DNA of 7,249 bases from JBIOYL01 sp044870185 (GTDB taxonomy: Bacteria > Actinomycetota > CALGFH01). The stretch spans positions 1-7,249 of the forward strand of contig JBIOYL010000432.1 of NCBI GenBank assembly GCA_044870185.1, given 5' to 3'. Of this stretch, positions 6,008 to 7,249 are shown one piece after another (the stretch's first letter is position 1; each line of letters starts with the position of its first letter). Below the pieces are notes generated by a model. It saw nothing but the letters and a program-made list of their open reading frames with translations, was not told the DNA's origin and did not search any database. Position numbers and translations under genes: made by a program.

Positions 6008-6044
6008 TGCAGGCTCCCCCCCGGAGCGCAGCAGGTCGACCGAT

Positions 6045-6064
6045 GCGACGTCTGGAGCGACGTC
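6045..6064. repeat. Tandem GCGACGTC repeat between dnaG and rpoD
   Basis: GCGACGTC occurs at 6045-6052 and 6057-6064, a 12-base period. The GACGTC cores are self-complementary and can pair as a 6-bp hairpin with loop TGGAGC. It lies 28 bp before the rpoD start, inside the 85-bp spacer. It may be a regulatory site or leader structure, or chance in GC-rich DNA. No clear promoter for rpoD is visible in the spacer. Confidence 0.3.
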
Positions 6065-6092
6065 CCGCAGGACACGAGGGGTACCTGACCAT

Positions 6093-7249
<1,157 letters not shown>

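Overview
The window is GC-rich chromosomal DNA. It carries the housekeeping pair dnaG-rpoD at its right end and an accessory left half with a clipped transposase, a small membrane protein, a two-component system and a lipoprotein. Heavy G/C third positions, GTG starts, a LuxR/NarL-type two-component system, a DUF5957-like protein and a possible leaderless promoter point to Actinomycetota. The primary sigma factor is short (about 390 residues) and lacks the long N-terminal extension of Streptomyces HrdB or mycobacterial SigA. Together with direct dnaG-rpoD adjacency this hints at a deep-branching or uncultured lineage; the placement is inference.

Layout: (1) 1 to about 556, minus strand: 5' end of an IS256 (Mutator) family element, with the N-terminal 158 codons of its transposase and a terminal-repeat-like motif; the rest lies beyond the left edge. 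(2) 614-829, minus: a 71-residue membrane protein resembling DUF5957, with an 18-bp palindrome upstream of its start. (3) 1045-3025, minus: a histidine kinase followed by its NarL-type response regulator, 40 bp apart, with a hairpin beside the regulator's Shine-Dalgarno. (4) 3026-3365: a 340-bp divergent region holding a likely kinase promoter, a tandem repeat that could be an operator, and a long imperfect inverted repeat in the lipoprotein leader. (5) 3366-4019, plus: a lipoprotein whose 3' end looks frameshifted and eroded. (6) 4172-6007: dnaG primase. (7) 6093 to the right edge: rpoD, missing only its last few codons.

The kinase and regulator should form one envelope-sensing pathway. The divergent lipoprotein and the downstream small membrane protein are plausible targets or partners, by position only. 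DnaG primes the lagging strand and RpoD directs bulk transcription. I found no convincing new system. The observations most worth checking are the two-step frame loss at the lipoprotein 3' end, the abrupt codon-usage change inside rpoD near codon 105, and the repeat and promoter architecture in front of the kinase.
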